Positions 1 to 7,402 of a stretch of 7,402 nt of DNA are shown here, in pieces; the stretch's first letter is position 1, and each line of letters starts with the position of its first letter. The stretch covers positions 1 to 7,402 of the forward strand of contig JAKAZX010000198.1 of NCBI GenBank assembly GCA_021826485.1, given 5' to 3'. The translations under genes were made by a program, and so were the position numbers. The stretch comes from Pseudomonadota bacterium. GTDB lineage: Bacteria; Pseudomonadota; Alphaproteobacteria; Acetobacterales; Acetobacteraceae. The notes below the pieces were generated by a model, which saw nothing but the letters and a program-made list of their open reading frames with translations, searched no databases and was not told the DNA's origin.

Positions 1-251
1 GGCTGGCACGCCCGCTGTGCGGCATCCGCATCTCCGACGTGATCGCCGCGGTGGACGGGCCGATCGCGCTGACCGCCTGCGTCGATGGCGGCGCCGGCGG
101 CTGCGACGTGGAGAGCCTGTGCGCCGTCAAGGGCCGCTGGGACCTGGTGAACGATGCCATCCGTGGTGCGCTGGACCAGATCACGCTGGCCGAGATGCGC
201 GCCGCCTCCGTGCCGCCCGCCTTCCGCCTGCCCGCCGCCGTCGCCGAATAG
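1..251 (+). CDS. Rrf2-family Fe-S-responsive regulator of the suf operon (C-terminal part)
   Basis: This is the 3' end of a gene whose start lies before the window. The open frame has codons beginning at base 3, ends at the TAG at 249-251, and gives the last 82 residues. The sequence reads like the dimerisation and cluster-binding half of an Rrf2/IscR-type winged-helix regulator: an ISDVIAAVDGPIALTAC stretch, two more cysteines, then GRWDLVNDAIRGAL and LAEM. The cysteine codons are at 78-80, 102-104 and 120-122, spaced CX7CX5C, and probably ligate an Fe-S cluster. E. coli IscR uses CX5CX5C plus a His three residues after the last Cys; here that position is Lys. The DNA-binding N-terminus is not visible. 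Being the first gene, 8 nt before sufB, it is most likely a co-transcribed autoregulator that controls suf according to cluster supply. The closest known class is the 'SUF system Fe-S assembly regulator' type; target site and cluster type are not shown. Confidence 0.87.
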   Translation, partial: LARPLCGIRISDVIAAVDGPIALTACVDGGAGGCDVESLCAVKGRWDLVNDAIRGALDQITLAEMRAASVPPAFRLPAAVAE

Positions 252-254
252 GAG
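250..254 (+). promoter_or_regulatory. Ribosome binding site of sufB
   Basis: AGGAG lies 5 nt before the ATG at 260 and overlaps the TAG stop codon of the regulator. It fixes the sufB start at 260. The open frame continues upstream to an ATG at 17, but that part overlaps the regulator and has no SufB similarity. Confidence 0.8.
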
Positions 255-259
255 CCTTC

Positions 260-1744
<1,485 letters not shown>

Positions 1745-1749
1745 CCGCG

Positions 1750-2499
1750 ATGCTCGAGATCAGGGGACTGACAGCCGCGGTGGACGGCAAGCCCATCCTG
1801 CACGGCATCGACCTTGCCGTGCCGACCGGCGAGGTGCATGCCATCATGGGGCCGAACGGCTCGGGCAAATCCACGCTGTCCTACGTGCTCGCAGGCCGCG
1901 ACGGCTATGAGGTGACCGGCGGCAGCGCCACCTTCGACGGTGAGGACCTGCTGGCGATGGCGCCGGAGGCGCGGGCGGCGGCCGGCCTGTTCCTGGCCTT
2001 CCAATACCCGGTGGAACTGCCCGGCGTCGGCAACGCGAACTTCCTGCGTACCGCGCTGAACGCGCTGCGCCGCGCGCGTGGGGAGGCGGAGCTGGACGCG
2101 GTGCAGTTCCTCAAACTCGCGCGCGTCGAGGCGAAGCGGCTGTCGATGCCGGACGACATGCTGAAGCGCAACGTCAATGTCGGCTTCTCCGGCGGCGAGA
2201 AGAAGCGCAACGAGGTGCTGCAGATGGCGATCCTGCGCCCGCGGCTCGCCATTCTCGACGAGACCGACAGCGGCCTGGACATCGACGCGCTGCGCATCGT
2301 CGCCGACGGCGTGAACGCGCTGCGTTCGCCGCAAAGCTCGGCGCTGGTGATCACGCATTACCAGCGGCTGCTGGACCATATCGTGCCGGACCGGGTGCAT
2401 GTGCTGGCCGGCGGGCGCATCGTGCGCTCCGGCGGCCCGGAACTGGCGCGCGTGCTGGAGGAAGGCGGCTACGCGTCCGTCGTCGCGGACGCGGCATGA
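1750..2499 (+). CDS. sufC: Fe-S cluster assembly ATPase SufC
   Basis: This is a 249-residue ABC-type ATPase, normal for SufC. It is soluble, with no membrane segments, and works in the cytosol as the SufBC2D engine: ATP-driven SufC dimerisation opens the SufB-SufD interface for cluster assembly. Visible motifs are Walker A GPNGSGKST (34-42, with K40), the Q-loop around Q85 in FQYP, signature FSGGEKKR (146-153), Walker B LAILDE (166-171, catalytic E171), D-loop SGLD (174-177) and switch H203 in ITHYQRLL. K40, E171 and H203 carry the same numbers as in E. coli SufC. The FSGGEKKRNE signature and LDETDSGLDIDAL are specific to SufC rather than to transporter ATPases. The ATG at 1750 is chosen because the family N-terminus (MLEIRGL) begins there; upstream in-frame sequence is sufB read in the wrong frame. 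There is a 5-nt gap after sufB, and the stop overlaps the sufD start. Confidence 0.98.
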   Translation: MLEIRGLTAAVDGKPILHGIDLAVPTGEVHAIMGPNGSGKSTLSYVLAGRDGYEVTGGSATFDGEDLLAMAPEARAAAGLFLAFQYPVELPGVGNANFLRTALNALRRARGEAELDAVQFLKLARVEAKRLSMPDDMLKRNVNVGFSGGEKKRNEVLQMAILRPRLAILDETDSGLDIDALRIVADGVNALRSPQSSALVITHYQRLLDHIVPDRVHVLAGGRIVRSGGPELARVLEEGGYASVVADAA

Positions 2500-3779
2500 A
2501 CGCGCTCGCGCCATTGCCGCCGGCCTGGCTGCGCGAGGGCGCGGCGGCGTTCCTGTCGCGCTATGAGGGGCTGCGGGAGCGGCTGCCGGGCGATGTCGCG
2601 GTGCGCGCCGCCGGGGCGGCGGCGTTCCGCGGCCGCGGCCTGCCGGGAATGCGCGAGGAAGCGTGGCACTACACCAGCCTGCGCGCGCTCGCCGAGACGC
2701 GCTTTGCCGAACCGCTGACACCGGTTGCCGATTGTGCGACGCTGATGGCGCGGCTGCCGGCGCTCGACGCGCCGCGGCTGGTGTTCGTCGATGGCCGGTT
2801 CCGCGACGATCTTTCGCTCGTGCCGACGCTTGCCGCGGTGCGCGTCGGCGGCCCCGGCTACGGCACGCTGGCGCAGCCCGGCCGCGAGCAGATGGTGGCG
2901 CTGAACACCATGCTGGCGGAGGACGGCGCCACGATCGAGGTGGCGGAAGGCGCCGATGCCGGCACGCTGCTGCTGGTCAGCCTCGGCACCGGCGGGCCGC
3001 CCGACCGGCCGGTGGCTTTCCATCCGCGCCATGCGCTGCGGCTGGGCACGGGCGCACGGCTGGTGCTGTTCGAAGTCGCCCTCGGCGCCGGCGGCTATCT
3101 GCATAATGCGGTGCTGGAGGTGTCGGTGGGCGCGGATGCTGCGCTGACCCATCTGCGCCTGCAGGACGAAAGCAGCGCGGCCTTCCACGTCTCGACCCTG
3201 TATGCCGAGATCGCGGCGCGCGGAACCTATGACAGCTTCGCGCTGGCCTTGGGCGCGCGGCTGGCCCGGATGGAGGTCCATGCGCGGCTGGCCGGCAAGG
3301 GGGCGGCGGCGCATCTGAACGCGGCGCAACTGCTGGGCGGCGCGCAGCACGGCGATTTCACGACCGTCGTGACGCATGACGCGCCGCACTGCGCATCGCG
3401 CCAGACCGTGAAGAACGTGCTGGCGGGACGCTCGCGCGGCGTGTTCCAGGGCCGGATCGAGGTGGCGCGCGACGCACAGAAGACCGACGGCTATCAGATG
3501 AACCAGGCGCTGCTGCTGAGCGCGGAGGCGGAAATCGACAGCAAGCCGCAGCTTGAAATCTACGCCGACGACGTGAAGTGCAGCCATGGTGCCACGGTCG
3601 GCGAACTCGATCCCGAGCAGATGTTCTATCTGCGCAGCCGCGGCATCCCGGCGCCAGAGGCGCGGGCGATGCTGGTGCGCGCCTTCCTCGCCGCGGCGTT
3701 CGAGCCGATCACGCACGCGGCCGGGCGCGCGGCGCTGGAGGCGGCGGCGGCGGGCTGGTGGGAAAGGCAGGCTTCATGA
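2496..3779 (+). CDS. sufD: Fe-S cluster assembly protein SufD
   Basis: This is a 427-residue paralogue of SufB (E. coli SufD has 423) that pairs with SufB and SufC in the cytosolic SufBC2D scaffold. The N-terminal region carries the GLPGMREEAWHYTSLRAL motif (about 48-65), typical of SufD. The middle forms the beta-helix. The C-terminal part has the hallmark EIYADDVKCSHGATVGELD with C362 and H364, followed by EQMFYLRSRGIP. H364 corresponds to E. coli SufD H360, the proposed cluster ligand across the interface from the SufB Cys. The gene starts at an ATGA overlap with the sufC stop (2496-2499) and has no convincing Shine-Dalgarno sequence of its own, so translation probably depends on coupling to sufC. 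It ends in another ATGA overlap with sufS. The first 45 residues or so are Ala/Arg-rich and less conserved, as usual for SufD. Confidence 0.97.
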   Translation: MNALAPLPPAWLREGAAAFLSRYEGLRERLPGDVAVRAAGAAAFRGRGLPGMREEAWHYTSLRALAETRFAEPLTPVADCATLMARLPALDAPRLVFVDGRFRDDLSLVPTLAAVRVGGPGYGTLAQPGREQMVALNTMLAEDGATIEVAEGADAGTLLLVSLGTGGPPDRPVAFHPRHALRLGTGARLVLFEVALGAGGYLHNAVLEVSVGADAALTHLRLQDESSAAFHVSTLYAEIAARGTYDSFALALGARLARMEVHARLAGKGAAAHLNAAQLLGGAQHGDFTTVVTHDAPHCASRQTVKNVLAGRSRGVFQGRIEVARDAQKTDGYQMNQALLLSAEAEIDSKPQLEIYADDVKCSHGATVGELDPEQMFYLRSRGIPAPEARAMLVRAFLAAAFEPITHAAGRAALEAAAAGWWERQAS

Positions 3780-5020
3780 ACGTCACGACGCGGCCGGCGC
3801 TGCTGGATATCGAGGCGATCCGCGCGGAATTCCCGATCCTGCAACAGCAGGTGCGCGGGCGGACGCTGGTGTTCCTGGACAGTGCCGCCAGCGCGCAGAA
3901 GCCGCGCGCGGTGATCGGCGCGATGGTGCAGGCGATGGAGACGCAGTACGCCAACGTGCATCGCGGCCTGCACTGGATGAGCGAGCGGACCACCGAGGCG
4001 TACGAGGGCACGCGCGATGCCGTGGCGCGGCTGCTGAACGCCCCCGACCGGCACGAGATCGTGTTCACCCGCAACAGCACCGAGGCGATCAATCTGGTCG
4101 CCCACAGCTACGGGCGCGGCGTGCTGCGTCCCGGCCAGGCGGTGGTGATCTCGGAGATGGAGCACCACAGCAATCTGGTGCCCTGGCAGATGCTGCGCGA
4201 TGCCCACGGCATCGAATTGCGCGTCGCCCCGGTGACGGATGCGGGCGAGCTGGACATGGCGGCGCTGGAAGCGCTGCTGGCGGACGGCAAGGTCGGGTTG
4301 GTCGCCATCACGCACATGTCCAACGTGCTCGGCAGCTATACGCCGGCGGAGCGGATCGCGGCGCTGGCGCACGCGCATGGCGCGCGCGTGCTGTTCGACG
4401 GCAGCCAGGCGATCGTGCATCGCCGCGTCGATGTGCAGGCGCTGGACGCCGATTTCTACGCCTTCACCGGCCACAAGCTGTACGGCCCGACCGGGATCGG
4501 CGTGCTGTGGGCGCGCCGCGAGTTGCTGGAGGCGATGCCGCCGTTTATGGGCGGCGGCGACATGATCAGCTCGGTCACCTGGGAGCGCAGCACCTGGGCG
4601 GAGGTGCCGCACAAATTCGAGGCCGGGACGCCCGCGATCATCGAGGCGATCGGGCTGGGCGCCGCCATCGGCTTCGTCGAATCGGTCGGCTACGAGGCGA
4701 TCGCGGCGCATGAGGCGGCACTGACCGAACATGCGCTGGCGCGGCTGTCGGCGATCGCCGGCGTGCATGTGCTGGGCCGCGCGCAGGATCGCGGCGGCGT
4801 GGTCAGCTTCACGCTGGACCGCGCCCATGCGCATGACGTGGCGACGCTGCTCGACCGGCAGGGCATCGCGGTGCGCGCCGGCCATCACTGCGCAGAGCCG
4901 CTGATGCGCCGCCTGGGCGTGGACAGCACGGCGCGCGCCAGTTTCGGCATCTACACGACGCAGGCCGAGATCGACGCACTGGCCGAGTCGCTGCTGCGGG
5001 TGCGGGAGTTCTTCGCCTGA
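3776..5020 (+). CDS. sufS: Cysteine desulfurase SufS (class II, SufU-pairing type)
   Basis: This is a 414-residue PLP-dependent cysteine desulfurase that converts L-cysteine to L-alanine and holds the released sulfur as a persulfide. The PLP Schiff-base lysine is K234 in FTGHKLYGPTGIG. H131 in EMEHHSNLVPWQ is the base stacking on PLP (inferred from spacing to E. coli H123). The persulfide Cys is C372 in RAGHHCAEPLM. The K-to-C distance of 138 equals that in E. coli SufS (K226, C364). FEAGTP and the N-terminal FLDSAASAQKP motif complete the class II picture. Nineteen residues before C372 lies H353 (AHAHDVATLLD). B. subtilis SufS has the Zn-contacting H342 here, whereas E. coli has Y345, so the partner is predicted to be SufU. 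The ATG at 3776 overlaps the sufD stop (ATGA) and has an upstream GGAAAGG/CAGG. The stop shares one base with the sufU start. Confidence 0.97.
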   Translation: MNVTTRPALLDIEAIRAEFPILQQQVRGRTLVFLDSAASAQKPRAVIGAMVQAMETQYANVHRGLHWMSERTTEAYEGTRDAVARLLNAPDRHEIVFTRNSTEAINLVAHSYGRGVLRPGQAVVISEMEHHSNLVPWQMLRDAHGIELRVAPVTDAGELDMAALEALLADGKVGLVAITHMSNVLGSYTPAERIAALAHAHGARVLFDGSQAIVHRRVDVQALDADFYAFTGHKLYGPTGIGVLWARRELLEAMPPFMGGGDMISSVTWERSTWAEVPHKFEAGTPAIIEAIGLGAAIGFVESVGYEAIAAHEAALTEHALARLSAIAGVHVLGRAQDRGGVVSFTLDRAHAHDVATLLDRQGIAVRAGHHCAEPLMRRLGVDSTARASFGIYTTQAEIDALAESLLRVREFFA

Positions 5021-5469
5021 TGTTCGACGATCTGCGCGACCTGTATCAGGAAGTCATCCTCGACCACGGCCGCCGGCCGCGGCACGGCGCGCGGCTCGCG
5101 GCGTTCGACGCCAGCGCCAAGGGGGACAACCCGATGTGCGGCGACCGCGTGCAGGTGTTCGTCCGCCACGATGGCGGGCGCATCGGCGAGGTCGGGTTCG
5201 AGGCGCGCGGCTGCGCCATCAGCATCGCCTCGGCCGATTTGATGGCGGAGGTTGCGGCAGGGTGCAGCGATGCCGAGATACATGATCTGGCGCAGCGGTT
5301 CCGCGAACTGGCACGCAGCGGCGCGGCGGCGGGCGACGATGCCGCGATCGAACGGCTGCGGCCGCTGGCGGGCGTGCACGAGTTTCCGTCGCGCGTGAAA
5401 TGCGCGACGCTGCCCTGGCACGCGCTGCTGGCCGCGCTGGACGGCAAGGGGGAGGCGAGCAGTGAATGA
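5020..5469 (+). CDS. sufU: SufU-type zinc-dependent sulfurtransferase (IscU/NifU-N fold)
   Basis: This is a 149-residue IscU-fold protein that best matches SufU. It begins with LRDLYQEVILDHGRRPRHG (residues 5-23). The metal-site residues are C40 and D42 (NPMCGDR), C65 (EARGCAIS) and C128 (RVKCATLPW), the same layout as the zinc ligands of B. subtilis SufU. K127 precedes the last Cys, where IscU scaffolds have a His. The spacing between C65 and C128 includes the extra segment (about 92-118) found in SufU but not IscU. These points favour a Zn-bound sulfur acceptor for SufS that relays persulfide to SufB, rather than a cluster scaffold. The cytosolic location is inferred from the lack of signal or membrane segments. 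The start overlaps the sufS stop (TGATG), with GGGAG 11 nt upstream. Automated annotation may call it 'NifU/IscU-like'; a scaffold role cannot be fully excluded from sequence. Confidence 0.93.
   Translation: MFDDLRDLYQEVILDHGRRPRHGARLAAFDASAKGDNPMCGDRVQVFVRHDGGRIGEVGFEARGCAISIASADLMAEVAAGCSDAEIHDLAQRFRELARSGAAAGDDAAIERLRPLAGVHEFPSRVKCATLPWHALLAALDGKGEASSE
5447..5455 (+). promoter_or_regulatory. Ribosome binding site of sufT, selecting the GTG start
   Basis: The purine run AGGGGGAGG inside the end of sufU lies 6 nt before the GTG at 5462. The alternative in-frame ATG at 5474 has GAGGAG directly abutting it with no spacer, which is too close to work well. The site therefore favours the GTG. 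Confidence 0.6.
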
Positions 5470-5836
5470 GGAGATGAGGGAGCCGCCCGCGCCGGGGCAG
5501 ACGGCCTGGACGCCGGAAGGCGAGGTCGCCGGCAAGCCGACCGAAGATGCGGTGATCAGCGCCTGCGCCAGCGTCTACGACCCGGAAATTCCCGTCAACA
5601 TCTACGAACTCGGTTTGGTCTATGCGATCGACATCGGCGATGACGGGCGCGTGCGGGTGGAGATGTCGCTGACCGCGCCGGGCTGCCCGAGTGCGCAGGA
5701 ACTGCCCGACCAGGTGCGCGAGGCGGTGATGGCGGTGCCCGGCGTCGCCGCATGCGATGTGGAGGTGGTGTGGGACCCGCCCTGGGACCCGAGCCGCATG
5801 AGCGAGGATGCGCGCCTCGCGCTCAACATGTTCTGA
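5462..5836 (+). CDS. sufT: SufT-like DUF59/MIP18-family Fe-S maturation protein
   Basis: This is a 124-residue single-domain DUF59 (MIP18-like) protein. After a variable N-terminal extension of about 25 residues come the family motifs: VYDPEIPVNIYELGLVYAI (38-56), LTAPGCPSAQELP (70-82) with the conserved C75, and the C-terminal WDPPWDPSRMSEDARLALNM (104-123). The WDPPWDP tail is typical of the SUF-associated form. SufT-type proteins aid maturation of Fe-S proteins, particularly under high demand; the exact reaction is not established. Its place between sufU and sufA supports this role. The GTG start at 5462 overlaps sufU by 8 nt and is preferred because of its well-spaced ribosome site; the ATG at 5474 would shorten the protein by four residues without touching the domain. 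A second Cys (C98) is also present; no wider metal motif is visible. Confidence 0.92.
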   Translation: MNEEMREPPAPGQTAWTPEGEVAGKPTEDAVISACASVYDPEIPVNIYELGLVYAIDIGDDGRVRVEMSLTAPGCPSAQELPDQVREAVMAVPGVAACDVEVVWDPPWDPSRMSEDARLALNMF

Positions 5837-5850
5837 CGGATGGCACGACG

Positions 5851-6222
5851 ATGAGCACGACGACCACGCCGACTGCCCGCCCGCGCCGCGCACTGCCGCC
5901 GCTGATGGCACTGACCGATGCCGCGGCCGACCGCCTGCGCTCGCTGTACGCCAGGGGCCAGCAAGGCAAGCTGCTGCGCATCGGCGTCGGCACCAAGGGC
6001 TGTTCCGGCCTGTCCTATCAGATGGACTGGGTCGATGCGCCCGGCCCTGGCGACGAGGTGGTGACCGACAAGGACGTGACCGTGCTGGTGGACCGCAAGG
6101 CCAGCCTGTTCCTGATCGGCACGGTGATGGACTACGAAGTGAAGGCGCTGACCGCCGGCTTCACCTTCACCAACCCCAACGAAAAGGGCCGCTGCGGCTG
6201 CGGGGAAAGCTTTCACGTCTGA
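5851..6222 (+). CDS. sufA: A-type Fe-S carrier protein (SufA/IscA/ErpA family)
   Basis: This is a 123-residue HesB/IscA-fold A-type carrier. The three cluster-binding cysteines are C51 in GTKGCSGLSYQ, and C115 and C117 in the C-terminal GRCGCGESFHV; they match E. coli IscA C35/C99/C101. TNPNEKGRCGCGESF is the classical family ending. A-type carriers receive clusters from the scaffold and hand them to apo-proteins in the cytosol. The suf location supports SufA, though ErpA/IscA-type function cannot be separated by sequence alone. The first 17 residues or so are Thr/Pro/Arg-rich and probably disordered. The ATG at 5851 is used, with a weak GGATGG 7 nt upstream; M19 (base 5905) is a poorer choice because no ribosome site precedes it. 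It is the last suf gene, 14 nt after sufT, and converges on the - strand HAD gene 16 nt away. Confidence 0.94.
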   Translation: MSTTTTPTARPRRALPPLMALTDAAADRLRSLYARGQQGKLLRIGVGTKGCSGLSYQMDWVDAPGPGDEVVTDKDVTVLVDRKASLFLIGTVMDYEVKALTAGFTFTNPNEKGRCGCGESFHV

Positions 6223-6238
6223 CGAGGTCCGGCGGCGG

Positions 6239-6916
6239 TCAGGCCGCATCGCCCGCCAGTTCCTCCGCCCGCGCCAGCACTTCGCCCGGATTGCCCGCGA
6301 TCGCGTCGGCGCCGGCCTGTTCCAGTTCCGCCGCGCCGCCATAGCCCCACAGCGCGCCGATCGCGCGCAGCCCGTTGGCGTGCGCGCCGGCGATGTCGAA
6401 GCTGCGGTCGCCGATCATCACCGCGCGCCGCGCATCGAGCGATTCGCGGGTGACGATGTGGGCGATCAGCTCCGGCTTGTGCGCCAGCGTCACGTCGTCG
6501 ATGGCGCCGTAGATGTGGCGGAACCGGCCGGCCAGATCGTGATGCGCAAGGATTCGCTGCGCCACGGCCTGCGGCTTCGACGTGGCGACGAACAGCACCC
6601 AGCCGGCGGCGGCGAAGCCGGTCAGCATCGCCGGCACATCCGGATACAGCGGCGATTCGTGCACCGCGGCCCGATGGTATTCCCCGCGGTACAACGCCAT
6701 CGCCGCGTCCACCTGCGCCGCATGCCCGCGCGGCACCAGCAGGCGGGCGAACACGTCGGCGAGCGGCGGGCCGACCACCCAGTCCAGATCGGCGTCGGGG
6801 TCCAGTTCCTGGCCCAGCGCGGCCATCGCGCGCCGCACCGCCGCGGTGATTCCGGGGCCAGAGCGGACCAGCGTGCCGTCCAGGTCGAACAGCGCGGCAC
6901 GTGCGGCTTCCGTCAT
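6239..6916 (-). CDS. HAD-superfamily hydrolase, 5'-nucleotidase/phosphoglycolate phosphatase-like
   Basis: This is a 225-residue HAD phosphohydrolase with a helical cap. Motif I is ALFDLDGTLV with nucleophile D11 and acid/base D13. GPPLADVF (49-56) lies in the cap. Motif II is VATSKP with T112/S113, motif III is K147 (AHKPELI), and motif IV is MIGDRSFDIAGA with D170 and D174. The combination of GPPL, YPDV, ATSKP and MIGDRSFDI..A..NGLRAIG..WGYG resembles the HAD '5NT' subgroup, often labelled phosphoglycolate phosphatase. The substrate cannot be read from sequence; a small phosphoester or nucleotide is likely. The open frame runs further upstream, but the start at 6916 is favoured: the HAD fold begins there, AAGGA lies 9 nt before it, and ATGA overlaps the stop of the upstream acyltransferase gene. 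A functional link to suf is not indicated, since it lies on the opposite strand. Confidence 0.9.
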   Translation of the reverse strand: MTEAARAALFDLDGTLVRSGPGITAAVRRAMAALGQELDPDADLDWVVGPPLADVFARLLVPRGHAAQVDAAMALYRGEYHRAAVHESPLYPDVPAMLTGFAAAGWVLFVATSKPQAVAQRILAHHDLAGRFRHIYGAIDDVTLAHKPELIAHIVTRESLDARRAVMIGDRSFDIAGAHANGLRAIGALWGYGGAAELEQAGADAIAGNPGEVLARAEELAGDAA

Positions 6917-7402
6917 GCGTAGAATTCCTTCGGCCAGCGCCGGTGCAGCCACAGCCAGGAGTCGGGGCGGGCGCGCACCCAGTCCTCCAGCCGGCGGTTG
7001 ATCGCTGCGGTCACCGCGGCGATGTCGGCGGCGCGGTCGCCGCTGTCGGGCAGCGCAAGCGGCGGGTCGCACACCACGCGCAGCCGCGCCGGGCCGATCC
7101 GCTCGACATGCAGCAGCAGCAGCGGGCAGCGGAACCGCAGCGCGAAGGTCGCCGGCGCCGGCGAGGTCATCGCCGGATGGCCGAACAGCGGCACCGCCAG
7201 CCCCTCGTTCAGCTTCTGGTCGGCAAGGATGCCGAGCACGCCGCCCGCCTTCAGATGCGCGAAGGCGGCGCGCGCGCCCTCCGCCCCTTTCGCGAACAGC
7301 GGCACCTCCGCGCCGATCGCGCGGCGGCGCACATCGTTGACCAGCCGGTCCACGATCGGGTTGGCGGCGGCGCGGTAGAACCCGCCCACCTTCAGCCCGC
7401 AG
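6913..7402 (-). CDS. LpxL/HtrB-family lipid A acyltransferase (C-terminal part)
   Basis: The gene enters from the right edge and ends at the TGA at 6915-6913. The last 162 residues are visible, roughly the C-terminal half of a family of about 290-310 residues. Features are the stretch around FYRAAANPIVDRLVNDVR, then AFAHLKAGGVLGILADQKLN (the ADQK of the LPLAT fold), VPLFGHPAMTSPAPATFALR, and the terminal PDSWLWLHRRWPKEFYA, which is the hallmark W-x-H-R-R-W ending of lauroyl/myristoyl acyltransferases. Such enzymes add a secondary acyl chain to Kdo2-lipid A at the inner membrane. The catalytic HX4D motif and the N-terminal membrane anchor would be encoded beyond the window, so activity and chain preference cannot be judged. 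The GTG at 7389 is only an internal codon, as homologous sequence continues to the edge. The stop overlaps the start of the HAD gene by 4 nt, so the two are probably co-transcribed. Confidence 0.9.
   Translation of the reverse strand, partial: CGLKVGGFYRAAANPIVDRLVNDVRRRAIGAEVPLFAKGAEGARAAFAHLKAGGVLGILADQKLNEGLAVPLFGHPAMTSPAPATFALRFRCPLLLLHVERIGPARLRVVCDPPLALPDSGDRAADIAAVTAAINRRLEDWVRARPDSWLWLHRRWPKEFYA
6926..6930 (-). promoter_or_regulatory. Ribosome binding site of the HAD hydrolase gene
   Basis: On the - strand AAGGA lies 9 nt before the ATG at 6916-6914, inside the last codons of the acyltransferase gene. It supports the 225-residue start over the longer upstream frame. Confidence 0.6.

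Noticed and set aside
17..259. In-frame N-terminal extension of sufB by 81 residues from an ATG at 17
   Set aside because: It is Arg-rich, overlaps the regulator's conserved C-terminus in another frame, and is unlike any SufB N-terminus. The ATG at 260 has a well-placed AGGAG and gives the normal family length.
3736..3760. GCG-type short repeat near the end of sufD
   Set aside because: It encodes an ordinary Ala-rich stretch near the SufD C-terminus and is a by-product of composition, not a distinct repeat element.
6232..6247. Possible terminator hairpin between sufA and the HAD gene
   Set aside because: The stem is only 5 bp (GCGGC with GCCGC), extends into the HAD coding end and has no T-tract on either strand; such stems occur by chance in GC-rich DNA.
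6917..7072. Longer HAD protein (277 residues) starting upstream at 7072
   Set aside because: The added 52 residues are the shadow of the acyltransferase C-terminus and Arg/Pro-rich. The ATG at 6916 has an AAGGA site and the fold begins there.

Overview
This window is dominated by a compact SUF iron-sulfur cluster assembly operon on the + strand. Its order is Rrf2-family regulator (3' end only) - sufB - sufC - sufD - sufS - sufU - sufT (DUF59) - sufA. The operon meets, tail to tail, two overlapping genes on the - strand: a HAD hydrolase of the 5'-nucleotidase/phosphoglycolate-phosphatase-like type, and the C-terminal part of an LpxL/HtrB-type lipid A acyltransferase.

Organism: the DNA is very GC-rich, with G or C at most third codon positions. 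The lipid A acyltransferase implies a Gram-negative. A regulator-first suf operon ending in a DUF59 gene and an A-type carrier is typical of Alphaproteobacteria. An acetic-acid-bacteria-like relative (Acetobacteraceae) is plausible, but this is an inference from gene order and composition only.

Layout: bases 1-251 encode the end of the regulator, including three cysteines that probably hold an Fe-S cluster. Bases 260-6222 hold seven suf genes with almost no intergenic DNA. Gaps of 8, 5 and 14 nt separate regulator/sufB, sufB/sufC and sufT/sufA. The junctions sufC/sufD and sufD/sufS are ATGA overlaps, sufS/sufU is a TGATG overlap, and sufU/sufT overlap by 8 nt with a GTG start. Only 16 nt separate sufA from the convergent HAD gene, and no terminator is evident. 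The operon promoter and regulator operator lie upstream of the window. No stretch over 300 bases lacks a gene.

How the genes work together: SufS takes sulfur from cysteine as a persulfide and SufU accepts and relays it. The SufB-SufC-SufD scaffold, powered by the SufC ATPase, builds the cluster. SufA carries it to target proteins, with SufT as an accessory maturation factor. The regulator probably senses cluster status and controls the operon. The most notable point is that the sulfur relay is of the Bacillus SufS-SufU type, not the E. coli SufS-SufE type. This shows both in SufU (Cys-Asp-Cys-Cys zinc ligands, Lys instead of the IscU His) and in SufS, which has a His at the position that contacts the SufU zinc in B. 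subtilis.

I found no RNA gene, mobile element, CRISPR array or clearly new system. The window looks like well-conserved housekeeping DNA.
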